Assembly (NCBI GenBank): GCA_003695865.1
Contig: RFGQ01000032.1
Location: 1 to 5,182, forward strand
Direction of reading: 5' to 3'
DNA length: 5,182 bases
Source: Gemmatimonadota bacterium
GTDB taxonomy: Bacteria; Gemmatimonadota; Gemmatimonadetes; Longimicrobiales; Gaopeijiaceae
The translations under genes and the position numbers were made by a program. The notes beneath the pieces are model-generated. The model had not been told where the DNA came from. It ran no database searches and saw nothing but the letters and a program-made list of their open reading frames with translations. Position 1 is the stretch's first letter, and every line of letters begins with the position of its first letter. Of this stretch, positions 1 through 5,182 are shown piece by piece.

Positions 1-793
1 CGCGGTCGACCGCGCCCGGGTTCTCGGCGCCGAGATCGAGCACGTTGAGCGACCAGACGAGGTCCCCACCCAGGAGCCGGTGCTCGGCGCGGCCCGAGAG
101 GACGGTCCGCTCGCTGCTTCCGTAGCGCTCGGCGGGCCGGTCGGGGTCGGCTCGGAATCCGTCCGAGGTCGTGCGGGCCACGTTCAGGCGCACCCCCGAA
201 GCCGACGAGCCGAACGAGGCACCGGCCTCCCAACGGCGGGTGCCGTAAGCGCCGGCCACCACGCCTCCCTGCGCGGCCGTTCCCCCGGGGGCCGGCGCGG
301 TCTCGAAGGTGATCACGCCGCCCGCCGCGTTGCCGTACAGGGCCGAGGCCGGGCCGCGCACCACTTCCACGCGGCCGAGCGCGCCCGGGTCGATGTGGTC
401 CAGCGTCGCCTGGCCGTCGGGCAGCGTCGCCGGAATCCCGTCCACGAGCACCTTGAGGCCGCGCACACCGAACTGCGCGCGCGCGCCGAAGCCCCGCATG
501 GCCAGACGCTCGCCGACAGCCGGGTTGAAGCGGTTCTGAACCTGAAGGCCCGGCACGGCGCGCAGCACCTCTTCGAGCGACGTGCCGGTCGTGCCCCGTT
601 GCAGGGCGGCCGGGCCGACGACGGAGATCGGGTAGGGGACCCTGCCGATGGCGGCCGGGCTGCGGTAGACGGTCACCATGAGCGAGTCGAGTGAGACCGT
701 GTCGCCCGGCGCCGCTCGCTGGCCGACGGCGGCCGCGGGCAGCAGGAGGAGCGTGACTCCCAAGGGTCCGACGGCGAGCCCGCGTCGCCTCAC
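1..793 (-). CDS. TonB-dependent outer-membrane receptor, YncD/PqqU-like, N-terminal part (3' end outside window)
   Basis: Outer-membrane active transporter; only the first 264 residues are in the window and the reading frame stays open to base 1. Start is GTG at 793-791, with GGAG (803-800) six bases upstream, and the GTG overlaps the stop of the upstream peptidase gene as GTGA. A signal peptide (three Arg at 2-4, hydrophobic core 11-22) probably ends at AVG|Q, residues 24/25. A TonB-box-like stretch, DSLMVTVYR, lies at 36-44. The plug domain spans about 50-168, with VPGLQVQNR (80-88), RGFGAR (100-105), LVDGIPATLPDGQ (116-128), VEVVRGPASALYGN (142-155) and GGVI (158-161); beta-barrel strands begin after that. 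These plug motifs, and a DGFR/GAENPG pattern further on, match what I remember of E. coli YncD (PqqU), the pyrroloquinoline quinone receptor. General assignment to the receptor family is firm; the ligand is inference, since substrate specificity depends largely on the missing barrel and loops. Confidence 0.95.
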   Translation of the reverse strand, partial: MRRRGLAVGPLGVTLLLLPAAAVGQRAAPGDTVSLDSLMVTVYRSPAAIGRVPYPISVVGPAALQRGTTGTSLEEVLRAVPGLQVQNRFNPAVGERLAMRGFGARAQFGVRGLKVLVDGIPATLPDGQATLDHIDPGALGRVEVVRGPASALYGNAAGGVITFETAPAPGGTAAQGGVVAGAYGTRRWEAGASFGSSASGVRLNVARTTSDGFRADPDRPAERYGSSERTVLSGRAEHRLLGGDLVWSLNVLDLGAENPGAVDR

Positions 794-2265
794 CGCCGGC
801 TCCGCCCGCCCGCGTCCCGGGTGGCACCCCGGGTGGCTGCCGTGCTCGGAACGGAGGCGGCCGTCTCGTGCCTCGCGGCCCGCTCCCGCGCCGCGCCCCC
901 GACCGGCGTCGCGGTCCGCTCCGCCCCTGCGCCCGCTTCCGACGCCGCATCCGTGGTGAGTCGGTGGATGAACACCGCCGCACGCTTCGCCGCCACCGGG
1001 ATCGAGGTGAGGTCGATGGTCTCGTTCGGGCCATGCGCCCCGCTGCCGTGCACGCCCAGGCCTGCGAGGCCGTCGGCATAGGGCGCCACGAAGCTGATGT
1101 CCGCGGCTCCGCGGCGGCCCGGATCGAGCGCGGTGAGTTCGCCGAGGCCCAGGTCGCGGCTCGCGGCGACGTAGAGCTTCATGAGTGCCCGGTTTCCCTC
1201 GGTCGGCGCCATGGGCGGGTAGCCGTCCCGGAACGTGATCGTCGCGTTCGTCCGGGGCAGGTGCTCGGCCACCACCGCCCTCATGGCCGCGCGCGCCCGC
1301 TCGGTCTGCTCGGTCGAGATCGTGCGCAGGCCGCCGTGCACCACCGCCCTCTGCGGGATCACGTTCGTCTTTCCGAAGGCGGTGCCGCGCGTGTGCTCGG
1401 GATCGTAGGTGACCTCGGTACCGCCCAGAATCGCGCCCGCGTTGAACGTGAGATAGCGCTCACCGCGGACGCGTTCGTAGAACCCGTTCAGGATGCGGGC
1501 CGCTTCGAAGATGGCTCCGGCTCCCGTGCGGGGGCCGAAGATGCCCGAAGAGTGCGCCTGCCGGCCTTCGACCTCGAGGAGCCACTCCGAAGAGCTGCGC
1601 CGCGCGATCGTGACGTATTCACCGAGGCTGTCACGCACTGCACCCTCGAAGCCGAGCGCCACGTCGGCTCTCCGCCCGGCTTCGATCAGATCGCGGCGCG
1701 CAACCTCGAGCGGGGCGCCCGGGCTCTCTTCGTCGCCGATGAAGGCGACCGTGATGTCGGCTCCCTCGAGTGCGCCGGCATCGGCGAGCGCCTTCAGGGC
1801 GAGCAGGATCACGACGTCACCGCCCTTCATGTCTCCCACACCAGGTCCCCGGGCGGTGTCGCCCAGGCGCTCGAACCGCTGGAAGGGGTGGTCTTTCTCG
1901 AAGACGGTGTCCAGGTGCCCGATCAGGAGCAGCGAACGCCCGCGGTCGCCATGGCGTCTCGCGAAGAGGTGTCCGGCGCGCCGCATGGAGGGCGGCATGT
2001 CGATCCAGCGGGTCTCGAACCCGAGGGCCTCGAGCTCCTGTCGCAGCACGTCTCCGACGGCACGTACACCGTCGTGGTTCATGGTGCCCGAGTTGATGTC
2101 GACGATCCGGCGGAGCAGTTCGACGGCCTCATCGGCGTGTTCGTCGACCGCCCTTGCGATACGCTGCTCCACCACCGAGGCCTGTCCCACACCGGCTTCG
2201 GGTGCGCCCAGGGCGCACGCGCACGCGATCGTCAGGACCGGGAACAGCCTGCGCTCCAGGGTCAC
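790..2265 (-). CDS. Exported M20-family zinc peptidase, glutamate carboxypeptidase (CPG2)-like
   Basis: Predicted periplasmic metallo-carboxypeptidase of 491 residues, likely removing a C-terminal amino acid from a peptide or N-acyl amino acid. Start is GTG at 2265-2263, preceded by GGAGGG (2274-2269); the open frame continues upstream but that part is antisense shadow within the next gene. A signal peptide covers about residues 1-27 (VGQ cleavage region). Motifs in order: HLDTV (H117 metal ligand, D119), GPGVGDMKGG (140-149, D145 bridging), GDEES (177-181, E179 likely catalytic base, E180 metal ligand), GFEG (E207 metal ligand), QAHSSG (H238, dimerisation domain), and GSGAHGPNE (H411 metal ligand). 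Order and spacing match carboxypeptidase G2, so all active-site residues appear present. The fold seems to end near residue 437; the last 55 residues are a low-complexity Ala/Arg/Thr tail not typical of the family. The gene overlaps both neighbours by 4 bases. Exact substrate (folate-like, peptide or acyl-glutamate) cannot be told. Confidence 0.95.
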   Translation of the reverse strand: MTLERRLFPVLTIACACALGAPEAGVGQASVVEQRIARAVDEHADEAVELLRRIVDINSGTMNHDGVRAVGDVLRQELEALGFETRWIDMPPSMRRAGHLFARRHGDRGRSLLLIGHLDTVFEKDHPFQRFERLGDTARGPGVGDMKGGDVVILLALKALADAGALEGADITVAFIGDEESPGAPLEVARRDLIEAGRRADVALGFEGAVRDSLGEYVTIARRSSSEWLLEVEGRQAHSSGIFGPRTGAGAIFEAARILNGFYERVRGERYLTFNAGAILGGTEVTYDPEHTRGTAFGKTNVIPQRAVVHGGLRTISTEQTERARAAMRAVVAEHLPRTNATITFRDGYPPMAPTEGNRALMKLYVAASRDLGLGELTALDPGRRGAADISFVAPYADGLAGLGVHGSGAHGPNETIDLTSIPVAAKRAAVFIHRLTTDAASEAGAGAERTATPVGGAARERAARHETAASVPSTAATRGATRDAGGRSRR

Positions 2266-3548
2266 GAACCCTCCGTCGCCAGGTCTCCCACGATCGCACC
2301 GATCACCTGGCCCAGGACCGCGTCGATGGCCTGAGGCTGGATCCAGCGCGCGACGATGACGAGGTCGTGCACGGGATCGACGTAGACCATGTTCGTGCCG
2401 TTGCCGAGGTGGGCGTATGCCTCGTCGGGCGCGCTGGGGTAGCGCTTGCGCCCGTCCGCGTCGGGGCGGTTGAGGAAGTAGTTCATGAAGCCGTACCCGG
2501 GCTGTGGCCCGGTGGGGGTCGTGGCCAGGTCGAACCAACCTTCGTCGAGCAGTCGCTGGTCTCCCCAGGCTCCCCTCCGCAGCGTGAACAGGCCGAAGCG
2601 CGCCTGGTCGCGGGCCGAAATGAACATGCCGCCGCCCCAGTGCCCGCCGCCGCTCACCGACTGCACCTGCCGGCCGTCGACGTTGAGCCAGGAGTTGTCG
2701 TAGCCGTGCCACCGCCAGGTGTTCGACGCGCCGATCGGATCCATGACCAGGTCTCGCAGCACCGCCGGCAGCGGACGCCGCCAGACCTGAAGGGCGGCCA
2801 GTGCAAGCAGGTTCACGCGCACGTCGTTGTACTTCCAGGTTGTGCCGGGCGGGGCGTGCTCGCGCTCCTTGTTGGCCTGCACGTCGCGGCCCGGGCGGTC
2901 GGCCCAGTCGGGCTTGCCCCACAGCGTGCCCTCCCAGTCGCTCGTCTGACGAAGCAGGTGGTCCCAGGTGATCGTCCGGTTGTGCTCGTTTTCGAACAGT
3001 GTGACGGGCTCAGGGCGGCCGTCGCCCCGGTCGATGCCCGGCTCCCCGTCGCCCGGCGGCAGCTCCATGGGCGGCATGTAGAGGGCCACCGGGTCGTCGA
3101 GGTCGCGGATGAGCCCGCGATCCCAGGCAAGCCCCACGACGGTCGAGAGGAACGACTTGCTGACGCTGAAGGTCATGTCGACGCGGCGGGTGTCGCCCCA
3201 CTCGGCGACGATGTAACCGCCGCGGATCACGAGTCCCGCGGACCCACCGCGGGTGCGGAAGGGACCCACGGGGGCACCGTACGGTTCACGACCGAAGCTG
3301 AGGTGGTGGGCGGCCTCGAGGTCGCGCGGCGCGGGATTCTCCTGCTCCTGTGCGAAGCGGACCGCGGCGTCGAGGCGGGCCGGGTCGAAGCCCGCCTGCG
3401 CCGGGGTGAGGCGCTGCCACTCTTCGCCCCGAGGTGGGACGTAGGCCGTCTGTGCGGTAACGGCGAGCGGCCCGCAGAGGACGGCGGCCAGGCAGAGCGC
3501 GGCGAGGCGCACGCCGGGACGGGCTGACATCGGGGTCGGGCGGGTCAC
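2262..3548 (-). CDS. Exported serine hydrolase, beta-lactamase/CubicO (6-aminohexanoate-dimer hydrolase-like)
   Basis: Predicted periplasmic SxxK-type hydrolase of 428 residues; relatives act as esterases, amidases, D-aminopeptidases or 6-aminohexanoate-dimer hydrolases. Start chosen at GTG 3548-3546 because GAGGAG (3561-3556) sits seven bases upstream; an ATG at 3530 is possible, whereas an ATG at 3611 would lie upstream of the predicted promoter. The signal peptide has a hydrophobic stretch at about 14-30 and probable cleavage VTA|Q at 32/33. The catalytic motif FSVSKS (127-132) gives nucleophile S128 and K131. KYND (239-242) supplies the likely second-motif Tyr240, and HLGNG (380-384) occupies the place of the KTG/HxG motif. 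WGGGMFIS (304-311) is the usual glycine-rich segment of the fold. The second motif reads Y-N-D and not the class C Y-x-N, so a true beta-lactamase is unlikely. It is the first gene of a three-gene leftward operon and its stop overlaps the peptidase start as GTGA. Family firm, substrate unknown. Confidence 0.93.
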   Translation of the reverse strand: MTRPTPMSARPGVRLAALCLAAVLCGPLAVTAQTAYVPPRGEEWQRLTPAQAGFDPARLDAAVRFAQEQENPAPRDLEAAHHLSFGREPYGAPVGPFRTRGGSAGLVIRGGYIVAEWGDTRRVDMTFSVSKSFLSTVVGLAWDRGLIRDLDDPVALYMPPMELPPGDGEPGIDRGDGRPEPVTLFENEHNRTITWDHLLRQTSDWEGTLWGKPDWADRPGRDVQANKEREHAPPGTTWKYNDVRVNLLALAALQVWRRPLPAVLRDLVMDPIGASNTWRWHGYDNSWLNVDGRQVQSVSGGGHWGGGMFISARDQARFGLFTLRRGAWGDQRLLDEGWFDLATTPTGPQPGYGFMNYFLNRPDADGRKRYPSAPDEAYAHLGNGTNMVYVDPVHDLVIVARWIQPQAIDAVLGQVIGAIVGDLATEGS

Positions 3549-3555
3549 GGAAGGT

Positions 3556-3561
3556 CTCCTC
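3556..3561 (-). promoter_or_regulatory. Ribosome binding site GAGGAG deciding the serine hydrolase start
   Basis: GAGGAG on the minus strand, with a seven-base spacer to GTG 3548, is one of the best Shine-Dalgarno matches in the window. It favours this GTG over the in-frame ATG at 3530, whose upstream bases lack a comparable site. Confidence 0.75.
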
Positions 3562-3572
3562 GCGCGGTGTGG

Positions 3573-3591
3573 ACTCCCGGAGTGGTCACCA
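3573..3591. repeat. Two abutting short inverted repeats, possible operator
   Basis: ACTCC-C-GGAGT (3573-3583) is directly followed by TGGT-C-ACCA (3583-3591); the two share one T. Both are odd-centred palindromes with 1-base centres. They cover the predicted first bases of the leftward transcript, just downstream of the -10 box, where a repressor could block initiation or a small hairpin could form in the leader. GGAGT also recurs directly at 3596-3600, beside the -10 box. Short palindromes are common in GC-rich DNA, so this is suggestive only. Confidence 0.35.
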
Positions 3592-3597
3592 GGGCGG

Positions 3598-3603
3598 AGT
3601 ATA
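3598..3603 (-). promoter_or_regulatory. Candidate -10 box (TATACT) for the hydrolase-peptidase-receptor operon
   Basis: Read on the minus strand, TATACT matches five of six bases of the housekeeping -10 consensus in an otherwise very GC-rich region. It would place the transcript start near 3590-3591, giving a leader of about 42 bases before the GTG at 3548, with the GAGGAG ribosome site inside it. The -35 position is poor: no TTGACA-like hexamer lies 16-18 bases upstream. The site also argues against the longer ATG start at 3611. Confidence 0.5.
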
Positions 3604-3635
3604 GGACGCACCCCCGAGGGCGGGCCATAGGCTGC

Positions 3636-3660
3636 CGCGGGCCTTTAACGATCGCCCGCG
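3636..3660. repeat. 7-bp perfect inverted repeat upstream of the sigma factor gene
   Basis: CGCGGGC (3636-3642) and GCCCGCG (3654-3660) are perfect reverse complements around an 11-base centre, CTTTAACGATC. The structure ends 18 bases before the ATG at 3679. It could be an operator flanking an AT-containing promoter element, or a hairpin in the sigma mRNA leader. It is unlikely to be a terminator, since no T-run follows and no gene ends here. Confidence 0.4.
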
Positions 3661-3678
3661 TCGGGGGGTCCTTCGGAT

Positions 3679-4440
3679 ATGGACCGCGCGAGTGAACGGG
3701 AGGTGGAGACGGTGCTGCCCGGACCGCCGGACACTCCGCCCCACGACGGAGCACCCCCGGGCGCAGCCGTGCGCGCCGACGCCTCGCCGGGCGAGGCTGA
3801 TGGGGCGGTAGCCACCCCGTCGGTCGATGCCCGGGGGCCGGCACCGGTCGAAGGTCCGGACGCGGGCGCCCGTCTCGATCCGGACGTCGACGCGGGTCTC
3901 GTGGAGCGGGCGCGCCGGGGCGACGCCGACGCGTTCGAGCGTCTGGTCCGACGTCATCTGGCCGCGGCCCGGGCCGCGGCGGAGCGCAGGCTGGGACCGG
4001 GCCACGCCGACGACGTGGACGACGTCGTGCAGGACGCGTTCGTGCGAGCGCTCGAGCGCATCGAGCAGTGCCGCGAGCCACGGGCATTCCGCGCGTGGTT
4101 GAACACGATCGTACGTACGACCGCCTTGAACCACATCGAGCGCCGTCGCGTGCGCGCGACCGAGCCGCTCGCCGCCGTGCGCGATCTTGCGTCGGGCGCC
4201 GATGCGGGGCGGCGGGCGGAGCGGACCGAGTTGGGCGAGCGCCTGCGGACCGCGCTGGCCGGGCTGTCGCGCCTGCAGCGTGATGTACTGCTGCTGCACG
4301 ACTACGAGGGGTGGTCGCACGGTGAGATCGCCGAGCGGCTCGGCATCTCGGCGGGATCATCCCGCGTGCACCTGCACCTCGCGCGGCGCGCTATGCGAGG
4401 TCGGCTCGCGCAATGGTACGGCGAAGGAGGAAGCACGTGA
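3679..4440 (+). CDS. ECF-type RNA polymerase sigma factor with long N-terminal extension
   Basis: Sigma-70 family factor of the extracytoplasmic-function class, directing RNA polymerase to stress-type promoters. Of 253 residues, the sigma-2 domain spans about 72-157, including the DAFERLVRRH start (84-93), DDVVQDAFVRALE (114-126) for core binding and -10 contact, and FRAWLNTIVR (137-146). The sigma-4 domain spans about 185-245, with LSRLQRDVLLLHDYEGWSHGEIAERLG (helix-turn-helix beginning near 209; read as separate pieces 196-209 and 210-222) and SSRVHLHLARRAMR at 227-240. No sigma-3 domain lies between them. The first 70 or so residues are Pro/Ala/Gly/Asp-rich and probably disordered, longer than the usual ECF start. 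The ATG at 3679 has only a G-run upstream; GTG at 3712 (residue 12) has GGGAGG (3698-3703) with an eight-base spacer and may be the true start. The next gene, a membrane protein overlapping as GTGA, is the likely regulator. Confidence 0.95.
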   Translation: MDRASEREVETVLPGPPDTPPHDGAPPGAAVRADASPGEADGAVATPSVDARGPAPVEGPDAGARLDPDVDAGLVERARRGDADAFERLVRRHLAAARAAAERRLGPGHADDVDDVVQDAFVRALERIEQCREPRAFRAWLNTIVRTTALNHIERRRVRATEPLAAVRDLASGADAGRRAERTELGERLRTALAGLSRLQRDVLLLHDYEGWSHGEIAERLGISAGSSRVHLHLARRAMRGRLAQWYGEGGST

Positions 4441-4856
4441 ACAGCCAGAGTGGAGGGTTTCCGCCGCCGGGCGCCGGCCCGGATCCGGCCGCGTGGGAGC
4501 GCAGCGTTCGTGCAGTGATGGCGGCGGCCGCCCCGGAGCTGGCGCGCCGGCGGGCGGCGGCATCCGGTCCGGGCACCGTGCTCGGGCAGCTGGAGCGATG
4601 GACGCGTCCCGTGCTGCTCGCCTCGGGCGGGCTGGCCGCAGCCGCGCTCGCCGTCCTGTGGTTCGGAGGCGGAGCGGCCGCCGGCAGGGTCGAGGCTGCG
4701 GCCGCGACTGCGGCGTCGACGGCCGGGGCGGCCTCGCCTGCTCCCGTGCCCAGCGAGGCCATTCTGCCCACCCGACTCGCGCTCTGGGTCGAGGGCGCCG
4801 ACGTACCCACGCTGGCCGAACTCGTCGACGATCTCGAAGGAGGCACGTTGGAATGA
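4437..4856 (+). CDS. Small single-pass membrane protein, probable anti-sigma factor
   Basis: A 139-residue protein that probably holds the upstream sigma factor inactive at the inner membrane; this role is inferred from position, not from a recognised domain. Start is GTG 4437-4439, overlapping the sigma stop as GTGA, with AAGGAGG (4424-4430) six bases upstream; a longer ATG start at 4413 has no such support. Residues 1-57 form a short, likely cytoplasmic, part with an amphipathic segment (AAWERSVRAVMAAAAPEL, about 18-35) that could bind sigma. One membrane helix lies at about 59-77. The remaining 60 residues are periplasmic: an Ala-rich linker, then a more ordered end with LALWVEG (114-120) and an acidic close. 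The HxxxCxxC motif of zinc-binding anti-sigma factors is absent, and there is no cysteine or histidine at all. Short non-zinc anti-sigma proteins such as CnrY are the nearest architectural parallel. The ATG of the next gene overlaps its stop. Confidence 0.8.
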   Translation: MNSQSGGFPPPGAGPDPAAWERSVRAVMAAAAPELARRRAAASGPGTVLGQLERWTRPVLLASGGLAAAALAVLWFGGGAAAGRVEAAAATAASTAGAASPAPVPSEAILPTRLALWVEGADVPTLAELVDDLEGGTLE

Positions 4857-5182
4857 GCGCATCCACCGAGGGTCGGTCGGCCGACCGCGCGCAGGCGCGC
4901 GCCCGTTGGCGTGCCGTGGCGCTGTTGGCAGTCGTCTTCGGGGTCGGCGCGATCGTGGGCGGTGCGCTGCAGGGCCTTCTCGAGGCCCGGCCGGCCGAGG
5001 GGTTCGTCGCCGCTGCCGACACGCTCCACCGCAGGGGAGGGGCGCGGGCGTTCGAGCGGGGTCGTCGCTTCGGTGGCCGAGAGGGGAGCCGCCGACTGGC
5101 ACCGATGGAGCTGAGCGCGTCGCTGCGTGAAGAACTGCGCCTGTCGGACGAACAGGAGCGGGCGCTGCGCGAGGTGATGGAG
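4853..5182 (+). CDS. Membrane-anchored periplasmic protein, Spy/CpxP or heavy-metal-sensor-like (3' end outside window)
   Basis: The first 110 residues are in the window and the frame is still open at the end. ATG at 4853 overlaps the previous stop as ATGA, and GGAGG (4839-4843) lies nine bases upstream. A cytoplasmic N-terminus of about 19 residues (Arg-rich) precedes one membrane helix at about 20-43, with the rest in the periplasm. The visible end, LSASLREELRLSDEQERALREVME (written as 87-98 LSASLREELRLS and 99-110), has the start of the long charged helix typical of Spy/CpxP and periplasmic heavy-metal sensors, where an L(T/S)xEQ motif precedes a helical hairpin. In third position behind a sigma factor and a small membrane protein, it may be the signal-sensing part, as CnrX is for CnrY and CnrH. 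Only one histidine (H59) is visible, so the metal site of CnrX is not reproduced in this portion. Family call is tentative because the diagnostic helices lie outside. Confidence 0.75.
   Translation, partial: MSASTEGRSADRAQARARWRAVALLAVVFGVGAIVGGALQGLLEARPAEGFVAAADTLHRRGGARAFERGRRFGGREGSRRLAPMELSASLREELRLSDEQERALREVME

Larger units (their letters stand above)
3549..3678. promoter_or_regulatory. Divergent control region between the two operons
   Basis: This 130-base stretch is the only intergenic DNA in the window, and both operons read away from it. It holds a -10 candidate for the leftward operon, two abutting short inverted repeats over its presumed leader, and a 7-bp inverted repeat near the sigma gene. 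It is visibly richer in A/T patches (around 3598-3603 and 3644-3648) than the genes. A shared control region suggests, but does not show, that the sigma factor influences the hydrolase/receptor operon. No convincing promoter for the sigma operon could be chosen. Confidence 0.7.

Noticed and set aside
2213..2227. Possible lipobox around Cys15/Cys17 in the peptidase signal peptide.
   Set aside because: The -3 residue is Thr for Cys15 and Ala for Cys17, and the hydrophobic stretch before Cys15 is very short; cleavage by signal peptidase I near residue 27 fits better.
868..2334. Long plus-strand open frame (488 codons) opposite the M20 peptidase.
   Set aside because: It lies antisense to a gene with a complete set of catalytic motifs; no recognisable domain. 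Long antisense frames are expected at this GC content.
2266..2922. An open frame extends the M20 peptidase upstream by 219 codons.
   Set aside because: It runs through the conserved coding sequence of the serine hydrolase in another frame, has Arg/Pro/Ala-rich shadow composition, and the GTG at 2265 has its own ribosome site and signal peptide.
2154..3527. Long plus-strand open frame (457 codons) opposite the serine hydrolase.
   Set aside because: Antisense shadow of a well-supported gene, with no signal peptide, motif or supported start.
3649..3672. Possible ECF-type autoregulatory promoter (AAC ... GGTC) before the sigma gene.
   Set aside because: The -35 part lacks the GGAAC form, the spacing is only approximate, and the start would fall at the ATG; too weak to list as a feature.
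4109..4120. Perfect 12-base palindrome TCGTACGTACGA.
   Set aside because: It falls inside the conserved sigma-2 coding sequence (codons for Ile-Val-Arg-Thr), so it is explained by the protein sequence and probably chance.
3545..4360. Minus-strand open frames opposite the sigma factor, up to 271 codons.
   Set aside because: Arg/Pro/Ala-rich composition without a domain, antisense to clear sigma-2 and sigma-4 domains.

Overview
The window is very GC-rich and almost fully coding, with short gaps and 4-base gene overlaps. The coding style (GTG starts, signal peptides ending in a Gln-preceded cleavage site, a TonB-dependent receptor, an ECF sigma factor with a small membrane partner) fits a Gram-negative, high-GC bacterium. 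Gemmatimonadota is my best guess, but this is inference from style and not from a marker gene.

The layout is two divergent operons around a 130-base control region (3549-3678). The leftward operon (minus strand) holds three exported proteins: an SxxK serine hydrolase of the beta-lactamase/CubicO/6-aminohexanoate-dimer-hydrolase type (2262-3548), an M20 zinc peptidase resembling glutamate carboxypeptidase/carboxypeptidase G2 (790-2265), and the N-terminal 264 residues of a TonB-dependent outer-membrane receptor (1-793, running off the window). The receptor plug resembles E. coli YncD/PqqU, the receptor for pyrroloquinoline quinone. Stop and start codons overlap as GTGA at both junctions, so the three are probably translated together. 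A plausible reading is a nutrient-scavenging unit: two periplasmic hydrolases that cleave amide, ester or peptide bonds, plus a receptor that brings a small ligand across the outer membrane.

The rightward operon (plus strand) holds an ECF-type sigma factor with a long disordered N-terminal extension (3679-4440), a small single-pass membrane protein in the anti-sigma position but without a zinc-finger motif (4437-4856), and the start of a membrane-anchored periplasmic protein that looks like the Spy/CpxP/heavy-metal-sensor group (4853-5182, running off the window). The three overlap as GTGA and ATGA. The set has the same parts as CnrH-CnrY-CnrX of Cupriavidus (sigma, short anti-sigma, periplasmic sensor), suggesting envelope or metal-stress signalling; the similarity is architectural, not shown by conserved ligands.

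The control region holds a good -10 box (TATACT) for the leftward operon, two abutting small inverted repeats over its predicted transcript start and leader, and a 7-bp inverted repeat with an AT-containing loop just upstream of the sigma gene. No RNA genes, insertion sequences, CRISPR arrays or pseudogenes were seen.
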